Assembly (NCBI RefSeq): GCF_000024925.1
Contig: NC_013521.1
Location: 4,154,001 to 4,218,000 of the forward strand
Direction of reading: 5' to 3'
DNA length: 64,000 bases
From: Sanguibacter keddieii DSM 10542
GTDB taxonomy: Bacteria > Actinomycetota > Actinomycetes > Actinomycetales > Cellulomonadaceae
A model generated the notes under the pieces. It was not told the DNA's origin. It ran no database searches and saw only the letters and a list, made by a program, of their open reading frames with translations. The position numbers and the translations under genes were made by a program. Positions 41,641 to 50,089 of the stretch are shown here, piece after piece. Positions within the stretch are counted from its first letter, which is position 1, and every line of letters starts with the position of its first letter.

Positions 41641-42840
41641 ATGAGCGAGAGCACCCCCCTGACCCCTCCCGGCGCATCCCTGGTGCTGCAGCCGCCGGCG
41701 CCCGTCGCCGCGGTCGAGCCGGAGCAGGTCGGTGGGATGGTCCCGGTCCCCGACGCCAAGAAGCAGGAGCTCGCGGCGACCGCCGAGGCGTACGCGGCCG
41801 AGCTCGCGACCCTCACGCCCAACAGCCCCGAGCTGCAGGCGAAGATCACCGAGATCACCACCCTCGGCCGCGACGAGATCCAGGGCGCCGCCAACGCGTC
41901 GAACCGCATGCTCGAGCGTCCCGCGTCCGCCCTGGCGGCAGCCAAGGGCAGCGGCGACGCCGGTGACGCGCAGGCCCGCGTGGCCAAGACGCTCACCGAC
42001 CTGCGCTTCCAGGTCGAGGACCTCACGCCCAACCGTGCGGACCTCACCGGTGCCCGCAAGATCCTCGGGTTCATCCCCGGCGGGTCCAAGATCGCCCGGT
42101 ACTTCGACCGCTACAAGTCGGCGCAGGTGCAGCTCGACTCGATCACCCGCGCCCTCGAGTCCGGTCAGGACGAGCTCCGCAAGGACAACGCGTCGATCGA
42201 GCAGGAGAAGGTCAACCTCTGGAACACCATGGGCACGCTGTCGGAGTACGCCGTGCTCCTCGGCGGGCTCGACGCGGCCGTCGAGAAGAAGATCACCGAG
42301 GTCGAGGTCTCCTCCCCCGACACCGCCAAGGCCATGCGCTCCGACGTGCTGTTCGCCGTCCGCCAGCGCCGCGAGGACATCCTCACGCAGCTCGCCGTGT
42401 CCGCCCAGGGCTACCTCGCGATGGACATGGTCCGCGCCAACAACGTCGAGCTCATCAAGGGCGTCGACCGGGCCCGCACCACCACGCTGTCTGCGCTGCG
42501 CACCGCCGTGATCGTCGCCCAGGCGCTCACCAACCAGCGTCTGGTCCTCGACCAGATCACCGCGCTCAACAAGACGACCAGCGACCTCATCGCCTCGAAC
42601 GCCGAGATGCTCAAGACCACCTCGGCGGACATCCACCGCCAGGCCGCCGCCTCGACCATCGAGATCGACAAGCTCGAGAAGGCGTTCCAGGACGTCTTCG
42701 AGACCATGGACGCGATCGACACCTTCCGCGCCGAGGCCGCTTCGAGCATGGCCGTGACCATCACGTCGCTCGAGGGTCAGATCGAGCGGGCGCAGCCGTA
42801 CCTCGAGCGGGCCAAGAGCCGCCCCGAGATCACCTCCTGA
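41641..42840 (+). CDS. TelA/toxic anion resistance family protein
   Basis: 399 residues, helical throughout. Family regions: PNRADLTGARKILGFIPGGSKIARYFDRYKSAQVQLDSI, MRSDVLFAVRQRREDILTQLAVSAQGYLAMDMVR and NVELIKGVDRARTTTLSALRTAVIVAQALTNQ. TelA proteins are linked to tellurite and other stress resistance; the mechanism is not settled. I start at ATG 41641 (GGAG upstream) rather than ATG 41623. A TAGAGT -10 box lies at 41579-41584. First gene of a four-gene operon with TerD. Confidence 0.92.
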   Translation: MSESTPLTPPGASLVLQPPAPVAAVEPEQVGGMVPVPDAKKQELAATAEAYAAELATLTPNSPELQAKITEITTLGRDEIQGAANASNRMLERPASALAAAKGSGDAGDAQARVAKTLTDLRFQVEDLTPNRADLTGARKILGFIPGGSKIARYFDRYKSAQVQLDSITRALESGQDELRKDNASIEQEKVNLWNTMGTLSEYAVLLGGLDAAVEKKITEVEVSSPDTAKAMRSDVLFAVRQRREDILTQLAVSAQGYLAMDMVRANNVELIKGVDRARTTTLSALRTAVIVAQALTNQRLVLDQITALNKTTSDLIASNAEMLKTTSADIHRQAAASTIEIDKLEKAFQDVFETMDAIDTFRAEAASSMAVTITSLEGQIERAQPYLERAKSRPEITS

Positions 42841-42912
42841 CCCACTCCGCCGGCCCAGCAGGCCAGCACGCACGACCTCCGCAATCCCGCACGCACCGAC
42901 GAGGACGAACCG

Positions 42913-43371
42913 ATGAGCTGGTTGTTCGGACGCCGGGGCCCGGCCGTCCCGGACACCCCGGCACCGGTCGCCGCCCCGGAACCGCAGGCGCCCTTCCACG
43001 ACGTCATGGAGGGGCACCTGCGCGGGCTCGTCGGTGCCGCCAAGCAGAGCGGGGCGACCCTGCCCGTCCCCGCGTCCATCCTGCTGTTCTCGATGCTCGA
43101 CAACCTCAACGAGCTGCTCGACCACACCCTCGTCGCACCGCCGACGGTCGACGAGCAGATCGCCATCGAGTTCATGATCAAGGACTACATCCCCTCGACC
43201 GTCAACGCCTTCCTCGCCTCGCGCGCCGAGCGCGCCACGAAGGAAGAGCTCCTGCTCAGCCAGCTGCGCCTGCTCGACGGCCGCGTCCACTCGATGGTGA
43301 CCGCGGTCTACGCGCACGACAACGCCCAGCTCGAGATCAACGGTCGATTCCTCCGCGAGAAGTTCGGGTGA
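42913..43371 (+). CDS. Uncharacterised protein of the TelA-TerD operon
   Basis: 152 residues. After a short basic start (MSWLFGRRGP) and a Pro/Ala linker it is a helical cytosolic domain (VPASILLFSMLDNLNELLDHTLVAPPTVDEQIAIEFMIKDYIPSTVNAFLAS). I do not recognise it. Its place directly after TelA, where XpaC-like partners often sit, suggests a TelA-associated protein, but I see no XpaC signature. It ends 6 bp before TerD; GAGGA precedes ATG 42913. Confidence 0.75.
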   Translation: MSWLFGRRGPAVPDTPAPVAAPEPQAPFHDVMEGHLRGLVGAAKQSGATLPVPASILLFSMLDNLNELLDHTLVAPPTVDEQIAIEFMIKDYIPSTVNAFLASRAERATKEELLLSQLRLLDGRVHSMVTAVYAHDNAQLEINGRFLREKFG

Positions 43372-43377
43372 CCTGAC

Positions 43378-43950
43378 ATGCCAGCCATCACGCTCTCCAA
43401 GGGCGCCAACGCCTCCGTCACCCACAACGTCCCCACGGCCACGACCATCACGGTCGGGTTCTCGTGGCACGTCGTGCAGAGCAACGGACCGGCGACCGAG
43501 GTCGTGCCGTGCGCGATCGCGTGCGGCCAGGACGGCCTCGCCGTGACCGCCCAGCACGTCGTGTACTTCAACCAGATGCTCAGCCCCGACGAGGCGGTCT
43601 CCTACGAGCCCGACGGGTCGCTGCCCGGCGGTGACGTCGAGCAGATCGAGGTCGACCTCCAGCGGATCCCCTCGAACGTCATGAGCATCGCGCTGATCCT
43701 CTACGTCAACCCCGACCTGCGTCAGCCCGGCACCTTCGACAGCGTGCGGGACTGCGTGGTGCGCGTCCTCGACCGCGCCGGCTCCGAGGTGATCCGCTAC
43801 CCGGTCGAGGCCGCAGACCTCGGCGCGACGAGCGCCGTCGTCGCCGGCGAGCTGTACCGCCGCCAGAACGAGTGGAAGTTCCGCGCCATCGGGCAGGGCT
43901 TCGCCGGAGGGGTCGCCGACGTCGCGCAGAACTTCGGCTTCGAGCTGTGA
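43378..43950 (+). CDS. terD: TerD family stress protein
   Basis: 190 residues, a single TerD domain. Family features: ISLSKG-like start (ITLSKGANASVTH), FNQMLSPDEAVSYEPD (variant of the usual F-x-N-x-x-S-x-D-x-A-V-x-H), GGDVEQIEVDLQRIPSNVMSIALIL and GELYRRQNEWKFRAIGQGF. TerD domains bind Ca2+ through paired Asp residues and associate with membranes under stress. The Ca2+-site Asp pattern looks partly changed here. Coupled to the next gene by a GTGA overlap. Confidence 0.92.
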   Translation: MPAITLSKGANASVTHNVPTATTITVGFSWHVVQSNGPATEVVPCAIACGQDGLAVTAQHVVYFNQMLSPDEAVSYEPDGSLPGGDVEQIEVDLQRIPSNVMSIALILYVNPDLRQPGTFDSVRDCVVRVLDRAGSEVIRYPVEAADLGATSAVVAGELYRRQNEWKFRAIGQGFAGGVADVAQNFGFEL

Positions 43951-44540
43951 GCGGCACCCCCGTCGACTCGTTCATCCGACGGCGCCCGCCCCACCGCCCG
44001 GAGGCCCCCACGGCCGGCGCGCCGTCGGCCGTCCGGCTGAGCATCGGGACGCCGACGGCCACCGTCCGTGAGCCCGAGCCGCCCGCCCGGTCGATCCCCC
44101 GGGTGACCGGCGCCGGGCGTCTCGACGCCCGCCAGCCCATGCTCGCCCTCTCCCGGTTCCAGTCCGCGATCGGCTCCCTCCAGGTGGTGGTCGGCGGCGA
44201 CGTCTGCGGGATGGACGTCCTGTGGGAGCTCGGCGACCACCGGCAGGGCAGCGTCGACAACGCCCCGCTCGACGCTGGACGGCGCCGCCTCGTCTCGCAC
44301 GACCGCATGCCGGGGTTCGTCCTGGGGCTGCGCCACGCCCGCGGGCTCCGGCGGGTGCTCTTCTACCTGCCGTCGACCTCCTCGGTCACCGTCAACCTCT
44401 ACGACGGCACGACGATCGCCTGCGACCCGAAGATCTCCGTGCTCGCGCTCTACCAGCACGACGGCCTCGTCCACCTGCGCTACGACGGTGAGCCGTACCC
44501 GACGCTCGGCTCGGTCAAGGCGGCCTACGGCTTCGCGTAG
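43947..44540 (+). CDS. Uncharacterised protein of the TelA-TerD operon, possibly TerD-related
   Basis: 197 residues. A Pro/Arg-rich first ~60 residues is followed by a beta-rich domain (LQVVVGGDVCGMDVLWELGD ... GLRRVLFYLPSTSSVTVNLYDGTTIACDPKISVLALYQHDGLVHLRYDGEPYPTLGSVKAAYGF). The domain size and strand pattern are compatible with a divergent TerD/TerA fold, but no signature is certain. GTG 43947 overlaps the terD stop, so the two are translationally coupled. Confidence 0.75.
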   Translation: MSGTPVDSFIRRRPPHRPEAPTAGAPSAVRLSIGTPTATVREPEPPARSIPRVTGAGRLDARQPMLALSRFQSAIGSLQVVVGGDVCGMDVLWELGDHRQGSVDNAPLDAGRRRLVSHDRMPGFVLGLRHARGLRRVLFYLPSTSSVTVNLYDGTTIACDPKISVLALYQHDGLVHLRYDGEPYPTLGSVKAAYGFA

Positions 44541-44624
44541 GGGCTGTGGCCTCGCACCCGGTGCCCCTGTGAGCGCTGCACCGGCGCTGCACCCGTGCTG
44601 ACCCGGCGCTGGCCGCTGACCCCA

Positions 44625-44688
44625 GACGCACGAGAGCCCGGTTGCTCCCCGTGAGGTGGAGAGCAGCCGGGCTCTGACGTGGTGCGTC
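44625..44688. terminator. Bidirectional hairpin between the tellurium operon and the osmoprotectant SBP gene
   Basis: 44633-44650 pairs with 44658-44675 (AGAGCCCGG/CCGGGCTCT plus an inner TGCTC/GAG(A)GCA block). It is enclosed by GACGCAC (44625-44631) with GTGCGTC (44682-44688). It lies between two convergent stops. Confidence 0.7.
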
Positions 44689-44725
44689 AGCCCGCGGAGG
44701 CTGGGTCAGTCAGTCGAACAGACAG

Positions 44726-45748
44726 TCAGTCCGTCGCGAGCGACGGGTCGCTCGAGAGGATCAGGCCGACCGTGATGTTGCCCTGGCGCAGGGCGTCCTT
44801 GGTGAGGTTGCCGCCGGCGTCGAGCGAGACGAACTCGCCGACCTCGAGGCCGTAGGTGTCCTCGAGGCCCAGCTGGCAGAACGCGCGCTCCGGGCACTCC
44901 GGCGGGCCGCCGAGGACGACGTCGCCGCAGGTGGTCGCGAGCTCGGTGAGCGTCGTGACGCCGTACTGCTCCGAGAAGGCCGTCGTCACGGCGAAGGCGT
45001 TCTGGTCCTGGGCGTCGGCCGGGGTGCCGAAGGCGAGCCCGACTTCATCACCGAGGCCCGTCAGGCCCTCGACGGTCGCGTCGAGGTCCGTCGTGGCGAC
45101 GGGCTCCGGGTTCTCGCCGTTGACCTTGGCGTTGAGGAACTCGGTCAGCGTGCTCACGTACTCGGGGACCACGGTGATCGCACCGGACTCGAGGTCCGTG
45201 AGGTAGAGCTCGCGGTTGCCGATGTCCTGGGTCTGCGCGTCGTAGCCCGCGGCGTTGAGCACCTCGACGTAGAGGTTCGCGAGCGTCTGACCCTCGGAGA
45301 AGTTCGGGGCTCCGACGATCACCGAGCGACCCTCGCCGACCTGCTCGGGCGAGCCGAGGTCGTTCGCGGCGACGAAGTCGGCCGCAGCCTGCTGCGAGGT
45401 CTGACGGTCGACGTCGACGGCCTTGTTGAGGTCGACGAGCGCCGGGGTGTCGAGGACCGCGGACACGGTGTCGAGGACCGTGACGATCTCGGCGTCCTCG
45501 CCCGCAGCGGCCGCGTTGACCGCGGGGATGATGTTGTCGGGGTTCTGGAGGGTCTTGTCGTCCTCGAGCCCGACGAAGGTGTCGCCCGGGACGGGGTCGC
45601 AGGTCTCGAGGTTCGAGGCCGCGGTCGGCGTCGCGGCGGACGTCGTGCCCGACCCGCTCGAGGAGCCCGGGTCTCCGCAGGCGGCGAGGACGAGGACGAG
45701 CCCCAGCGCCGCCGCGGTGGTGGTCATGGTAGTGCGACGAGCGCGCAT
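44726..45748 (-). CDS. Osmoprotectant (glycine betaine/choline type) ABC transporter, substrate-binding lipoprotein
   Basis: 340 residues. Signal peptide with lipobox LAAC, lipid-anchored Cys24. OpuAC-type fold: RSVIVGAPNFSEGQTLANLYVEVLNAAGYDAQTQDIGNRELYLTDLESGAITVVPEYVSTLTEFLN, the ProX/OpuCC/OsmF pattern. The ligand is likely betaine, choline or a related quaternary amine; aromatic cage residues cannot be fixed without alignment. GGAGA precedes ATG 45748. It lies 130 bp after the two permease genes on the same strand. Confidence 0.9.
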   Translation of the reverse strand: MRARRTTMTTTAAALGLVLVLAACGDPGSSSGSGTTSAATPTAASNLETCDPVPGDTFVGLEDDKTLQNPDNIIPAVNAAAAGEDAEIVTVLDTVSAVLDTPALVDLNKAVDVDRQTSQQAAADFVAANDLGSPEQVGEGRSVIVGAPNFSEGQTLANLYVEVLNAAGYDAQTQDIGNRELYLTDLESGAITVVPEYVSTLTEFLNAKVNGENPEPVATTDLDATVEGLTGLGDEVGLAFGTPADAQDQNAFAVTTAFSEQYGVTTLTELATTCGDVVLGGPPECPERAFCQLGLEDTYGLEVGEFVSLDAGGNLTKDALRQGNITVGLILSSDPSLATD

Positions 45749-45878
45749 GGTGTCTCCAGGGTAGAGAGGTCGAGCATCTAGTGGACCCCGCCGGCGGTCT
45801 CGAGGCAACCGGTCAGGGGCGTGCTGGGGTCTCGCTCTGATAACGGTCTGCGGCCCGCTGCGCCGGTCTCTGCGCCGG

Positions 45879-46565
45879 TCAGGCCCCCTGGAGGGCCCGC
45901 ACCGGTGCGGGGGTGAGCAGGCGCTGCGCGAGGGCGAGCACCCCCTCGACGAGCAGGCAGAGGACCGCGACGATCACACCGCCGGCCAGCACCTGGCCGA
46001 AGCGCTGCGTGCCGAAGCCCTGCGTGATGATGATCCCGAGGCCTCCGCCGCCCACCAGGGCGGCCAGCGGGATGGTCGCGATGACCTGTACGGCGGCGGT
46101 GCGCAGCCCCGAGGTGATGAGCGGCAGGGCGAGCGGGAGCTCGACCTGGAGCAGCACCCGGGTACCCGACATGCCGATGCCGGTGGCCGCGTCGCGGATG
46201 TCCGCGTCGACGCTGCGCACGCCCTCGTAGGTGTTGGCGAGGATCACGGGCAGCGCGAAGATCGCCGCCGCGTACACCGTCGGGGTGTTGCCGAAGCCGA
46301 CGCCCGTCGAGGCGAAGATCGTCAGGAGCGCGAAGGTGGGCAGCGCCCGGGTCACGTTGGTGAGGACGACGGTCGACGTCCCGAGCTTGGCGGCCCGACG
46401 GCTGTGCCCGAGGACCACGCCGAGAGGCAGGGCGATCACGGAGGCGAGCAGCACGGCCTGGAGCGTCATGACGAGGTGCTCGCCGGTGAGCGCGAGGATG
46501 CCGCCCTTGCCCTGCCAGTTGAGCGGGTCGTTGAGCCAGGCGATCGCAGCGGAGATCTCGTTCAT
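45879..46565 (-). CDS. Osmoprotectant ABC transporter permease, second
   Basis: 228 residues with five or six TM helices. LTGEHLVMTLQAVLLASVIALPLGVVLGHS opens the domain. The EAA loop is IRDAATGIGMSGTRVLLQVELPLALPLITSGLRTA, followed by the OpuCB/OpuCD-type GGGGLGIIITQGF. ATG 46565 overlaps the stop of the other permease (ATGA). Residues 3-25 (ISAAIAWLNDPLNWQGKGGI) lie outside the membrane region, as usual in this family. Confidence 0.92.
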   Translation of the reverse strand: MNEISAAIAWLNDPLNWQGKGGILALTGEHLVMTLQAVLLASVIALPLGVVLGHSRRAAKLGTSTVVLTNVTRALPTFALLTIFASTGVGFGNTPTVYAAAIFALPVILANTYEGVRSVDADIRDAATGIGMSGTRVLLQVELPLALPLITSGLRTAAVQVIATIPLAALVGGGGLGIIITQGFGTQRFGQVLAGGVIVAVLCLLVEGVLALAQRLLTPAPVRALQGA

Positions 46566-47236
46566 CGCGAGCTCACCGCCGCCCGCGACCAGGGCGTGAC
46601 GAGCCGGCCGACGAGGTACAGCACGAGGTCGATGAGCAGGCCGAGCGCCAGGCACAGCAGCGTGGCCGTCATGATCTGCGCGTGGTAACCGCTGGTGAAG
46701 CCGCGGAACATCAGCTGGCCCAGACCGCCGTAGCCGATGACCACGCCCACGGTCACCAGGGCGACGGTGCTCACCGACGCGAGCCGCAGGCCGGTGATGA
46801 CGGCGGGCAGCGCGTTGGGCATCTCGACCGTGAAGAGCATCCGCCAGCGGCCGTAGCCCAGGCCGCGGGCGGCGTCGGTCACCGCCGGGTCCACACCGCG
46901 CAGCCCGACGAGGGTGTTGCGGACCAGCAGCAGCAGCGCGTAGAGCACCAGACCCAGCAGCACGGTGCTGCGCCGGTCACGGATGAACGGGTAGACCACC
47001 GCGAAGAGCGCGAGCGACGGGATCGTGTAGAGCACGCCCGTCGTCGCGACCAGCGGCCCGGACAGCCAGGGCCAGGCGTGGGCGAGGGCGGCCAGCGGGA
47101 TCGCGACGACCAGGGCGATCGCGATCGCCTGGAGCGTGAGGGACACGTGCTCCCCCAGGTAGCGGAGGATCTCGTCCGAGTTGTCCTGCACGTACTGCCA
47201 GGACAGCCATGGGTTGGCCGGCTGCTCGGGATTCAT
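46562..47236 (-). CDS. Osmoprotectant ABC transporter permease, first
   Basis: 224 residues. LGEHVSLTLQAIAIALVVAIPLAALAHAW, EAA loop VTDAARGLGYGRWRMLFTVEMPNALPAVITGLRLASV and then GYGGLGQLMFRGF, the same family as its partner, so the pair should form a heterodimeric channel. ATG 47236 is supported by the family start. It is divergent from the ATPase gene at 47349, and the shared 112 bp must hold both promoters. Confidence 0.92.
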   Translation of the reverse strand: MNPEQPANPWLSWQYVQDNSDEILRYLGEHVSLTLQAIAIALVVAIPLAALAHAWPWLSGPLVATTGVLYTIPSLALFAVVYPFIRDRRSTVLLGLVLYALLLLVRNTLVGLRGVDPAVTDAARGLGYGRWRMLFTVEMPNALPAVITGLRLASVSTVALVTVGVVIGYGGLGQLMFRGFTSGYHAQIMTATLLCLALGLLIDLVLYLVGRLVTPWSRAAVSSR

Positions 47237-47336
47237 CTGCCCGACGGTACCGGCTGCCGCCCACAGGGGCGCGGGCAACGCGGGTGACCTCTGTCGCGCT
47301 GCCCTTCCTGGCCGCGCCCGTGTCGGGATCTCCCGG

Positions 47337-47342
47337 TAGCGT
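47337..47342 (+). promoter_or_regulatory. Leaderless -10 box for the osmoprotectant ATPase gene
   Basis: TAGCGT ends 6 nt before ATG 47349. Confidence 0.5.
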
Positions 47343-47348
47343 CGTGGC

Positions 47349-48410
47349 ATGAGCAGCACACGGACCTCCCGCCACGGCTCCGACCCCGTCGGCAGCGCCT
47401 CGACGGTCGCCCCCGGCGACGTCCTCATCCGCTTCGAGGACGTCCGCAAGGAGTTCCGCAACCAGACCGTCGCGGTCGACGACCTCGACCTCGAGGTCCG
47501 CAAGGGCGAGCTGCTCGTCCTCGTCGGGCCCTCCGGGTGCGGCAAGTCCACGACGCTGCGCATGGTCAACCGCCTCGTCGAGCCCACCGGCGGGCGGATC
47601 TTGCTCGACGGCGCCGACATCATGTCGACCGACGCCGTCGCCCTGCGCCGCCGGGTCGGGTACGTCATCCAGAACGTCGGGCTGTTCCCCCACAAGACGG
47701 TGGCGCAGAACGTCGCGACCGTCCCGGGCCTGCTCGGCTGGGACCGCAAGCGCACCCGGGCCCGCGTGGAGGAGCTGCTCACCCTCGTCGGCCTCGCCCC
47801 CGAGACCTACTCCAAGCGGTTCCCGCACGAGCTCTCGGGCGGTGAGCGCCAGCGCGTCGGCGTCGCCCGCGCCCTCGCGGTCGACCCGCCCGTCCTGCTC
47901 ATGGACGAGCCCTTCGGGGCGGTCGACCCCGAGGGTCGACGACGCCTGCAGACCGAATTCCGGCGCATCCAGTCCGAGCTCGGCACCACCGTCATGCTCG
48001 TCACCCACGACATCGACGAGGCCGTCCTGCTCGGCGACCGCGTCGCCGTGTTCAGCAAGGGCGGGATCATCGAGCAGATCGACACGCCGCTGCGCCTGCT
48101 GTCCCAGCCCGCGAACGCCTTCGTCGAGAACTTCATCGGCGCCGGACGCTCCATGCGCATGCTGGGTCTCGGCGACGTCGCACGCGACGACCTGCGCTCC
48201 CTCGACGCCGTGCACCCCGGTGCCGAGCTCGCCTCGATCCCGCTCGGGACCACGCTCGACGAGGCCTTCGCCGAGCTCGCCGTCTCCGAGACGGGCGCGG
48301 TGATCGTCACCGAGGGGGACCAGCCCGTCGGGCTGCTCACCGCCGACGACCTGCTCTCGTCCCTGCGCCGCCTCGTCGCCGAGGACCACCGCGAGGCGCT
48401 GGCGGGCTGA
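47349..48410 (+). CDS. Osmoprotectant ABC transporter, ATP-binding protein with CBS-like C-terminus
   Basis: 353 residues. Walker A GPSGCGKST, Q-loop IQNVGLFPH, signature LSGGERQR, Walker B LLMDEPFGAVD and H-loop VTHDIDEA. IQNVGLFPHKTV is typical of the ProV/OpuCA branch. The last ~90 residues (IPLGTTLDEAFAELAVSETGAVIVTEGDQPVGLLTADDLLSSL) form a CBS-like module, which in OpuA-type transporters senses ionic strength or c-di-AMP. It is divergent from the permease and binding-protein genes that it should energise. Confidence 0.93.
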   Translation: MSSTRTSRHGSDPVGSASTVAPGDVLIRFEDVRKEFRNQTVAVDDLDLEVRKGELLVLVGPSGCGKSTTLRMVNRLVEPTGGRILLDGADIMSTDAVALRRRVGYVIQNVGLFPHKTVAQNVATVPGLLGWDRKRTRARVEELLTLVGLAPETYSKRFPHELSGGERQRVGVARALAVDPPVLLMDEPFGAVDPEGRRRLQTEFRRIQSELGTTVMLVTHDIDEAVLLGDRVAVFSKGGIIEQIDTPLRLLSQPANAFVENFIGAGRSMRMLGLGDVARDDLRSLDAVHPGAELASIPLGTTLDEAFAELAVSETGAVIVTEGDQPVGLLTADDLLSSLRRLVAEDHREALAG

Positions 48411-48483
48411 GTGCTCGCGAGGTGAGAGGTGCTCCCGGGCTGAGAGGTGCTCGCAGGCTGAGAGGCCCCGACCACCCGCGACC
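48411..48483. repeat. Short GCTGAGAGGTGCTC direct repeats
   Basis: Near-copies of GAGAGGTGCTCNC(G/A)GGCT recur with ~18-bp spacing at about 48422-48465, between two convergent genes. No strong terminator stem is visible. Confidence 0.5.
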
Positions 48484-49095
48484 TCAGGCGCCGGCGATGC
48501 CCTCTTCGGGCTGCTCGGGCTCGGGCAGGTCTTCCTCGCGCAGGCGAGGCTCGGTACGACGCGACGGGTCGTGGCCGGCCTTGTCGGCGTAGAAGGCGCG
48601 GACCATGTCCATGTCGGCCCGGACGTCGCCGCTCGGCGTGAACGTCGGCCCCAGTCCCGCCGTCATGGTCGTGCGGTCGACGTACCCGAGCGTCACGGGC
48701 AGGCCCGCCTCACGGGCGATGCGCAGGAACCCGGACTTCCAGTACTCGCCCTTGCTGCGTGTCCCCTCCGGGGTGACCACGAGGTAGAACCGCTCCCCCG
48801 CCGCGACGCGCGCCACGAGCTCGTCGACGAGCCCCGCGGGCGCACGACGGTCGACGGGGATGCCGCCGAGGCCGCGCATGAGCCACCCGAAGGGTGGCTT
48901 GAAGAGCGTGTGCTTGCCCAGGTACCGCACCGGGACACCGGCACGCGCCGTGATGGCGAGCATGTGGATGAAGTCCCAGTTGGAGGTGTGCGGCGCCCCC
49001 ACGAGGATCCCCGCGCCCTCCTTGGCGATCGGCTCGGTCTTCAGCGTCCACCGGCTCAGCGACCAGTAGACCCGTGCGACGTGCTCGCGGATCAC
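48484..49095 (-). CDS. Lysophospholipid/1-acyl-glycerol-phosphate acyltransferase family protein (PlsC-like)
   Basis: 203 residues. The acyltransferase block I H-x4-D is HTSNWD (in GAPHTSNWDFIHML), block II is near KHTLFKPPFGWLMRGLGGIPVDR and block III VTPEGTRSKGEYWKSGF. It transfers an acyl chain to a lysolipid at the membrane surface; the acceptor is unknown. The C-terminal ~25 residues are acidic and Pro-rich. GTG 49095 overlaps the stop of the TPR gene (GTGA). Confidence 0.9.
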   Translation of the reverse strand: MIREHVARVYWSLSRWTLKTEPIAKEGAGILVGAPHTSNWDFIHMLAITARAGVPVRYLGKHTLFKPPFGWLMRGLGGIPVDRRAPAGLVDELVARVAAGERFYLVVTPEGTRSKGEYWKSGFLRIAREAGLPVTLGYVDRTTMTAGLGPTFTPSGDVRADMDMVRAFYADKAGHDPSRRTEPRLREEDLPEPEQPEEGIAGA

Positions 49096-49967
49096 TGCGC
49101 TGCGCCGCTGCCGGAGTACTCGCCGCGCGCCTGCTCGTAGGCGGCGTCGGCCTGGTCGGACCGTCCGGCGGCCGTGTAGATCTCGGCGAGGGCCACGAGG
49201 CACGCGCCCGCCGGGCGGTGCAGACCGAGCGTCGTGTACGCCTCGCGGGCCGCCGTGTAGTCGGCCTCTGCGGGCTCGAGCTGCTCGGCAGCGTGCCGCG
49301 CGGCACCACGCCCGGCGAGCGCGTCGGCCGCCTGATGCGGCAGACCCAGCTCGGTGTAGATGGTCAGCGCAGCCGTGTAGCTCGTCGCCGCCTCGTCGAG
49401 GTGCCCGGTCTCGCGGAGCACGAGGGCGAGGCCCGCCGCGCAGTCAGCGACCCGCGAGCGCAGCTGGTGCTTCTCGTAGTAGGCGAGAGCCGAGGTGTAC
49501 GCGGTGGCCGCCTCGTCGAAGCGCGACTGCGCCGCGAGGATCCCACCCAGGCTGAGGGAGGCGCTGGCGACCTCACGGTCGAGACCGAGCGTCGTGTAGA
49601 GGTCGCGGGCCTCGAGGTACGCCGCCTCGGCGTCGGCGAGGCGCTCGGCCCCGCCGTGCGACAGCCCGAGGTTCATCAGGCAGCCGGCCACCTGCCGCGG
49701 CAGGCCGGCGGTGCGGTAGACCTCGAGCGCCTCGGCGTAGAGCTCTCCGGCCTCGGTCCCTCGACCGGTGTCCCAGAGGACGTCGCCGAGCCCGACGGCA
49801 GCACCGGCCGCGTCGAGGGTGTGGCCGTTCGCGGCGAAGTAGTCGCGGGTGAGCGACCAGCCGTGCTCGGCCCGTGCGTAGTCCTGCGCACCGTACGCCT
49901 CGGCGGCGTCACGGAACACGTCGTCTGCGGCACCGCGGTGCGCGTCGAGGGGGAGAGTGCGATCCAT
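49092..49967 (-). CDS. Tetratricopeptide repeat protein
   Basis: 291 residues, built almost entirely of six or seven TPR units of about 40 residues. A recurrent pattern is EA-x-x-x-Y-x-x-A-x-x-x-Y-x-x-x-G-L (EAGELYAEALEVYRTAGL, DAEAAYLEARDLYTTLGL, EAATSYTAALTIYTELGL, PAEADYTAAREAYTTLGL). It probably acts as a protein-binding scaffold. ATG 49967 has TACAGT (49980-49975) 7 nt upstream, so leaderless. It is coupled to the acyltransferase gene; whether the proteins interact is open. Confidence 0.88.
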   Translation of the reverse strand: MDRTLPLDAHRGAADDVFRDAAEAYGAQDYARAEHGWSLTRDYFAANGHTLDAAGAAVGLGDVLWDTGRGTEAGELYAEALEVYRTAGLPRQVAGCLMNLGLSHGGAERLADAEAAYLEARDLYTTLGLDREVASASLSLGGILAAQSRFDEAATAYTSALAYYEKHQLRSRVADCAAGLALVLRETGHLDEAATSYTAALTIYTELGLPHQAADALAGRGAARHAAEQLEPAEADYTAAREAYTTLGLHRPAGACLVALAEIYTAAGRSDQADAAYEQARGEYSGSGAAQ

Positions 49968-49974
49968 GGCGACG

Positions 49975-49980
49975 ACTGTA
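49975..49980 (-). promoter_or_regulatory. Leaderless -10 box for the TPR gene
   Basis: TACAGT on the minus strand, 7 nt before ATG 49967. Confidence 0.5.
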
Positions 49981-50089
49981 CGGGACGTCAGATGTGACGA
50001 TGACCACGCCGCGGGTGATCTGTGACGGTGCCGCTCCTCCGCCGCTCCCCCACCTCTCGGCCACCGTCGCCCTGCTGCGTCCCTGCTGC

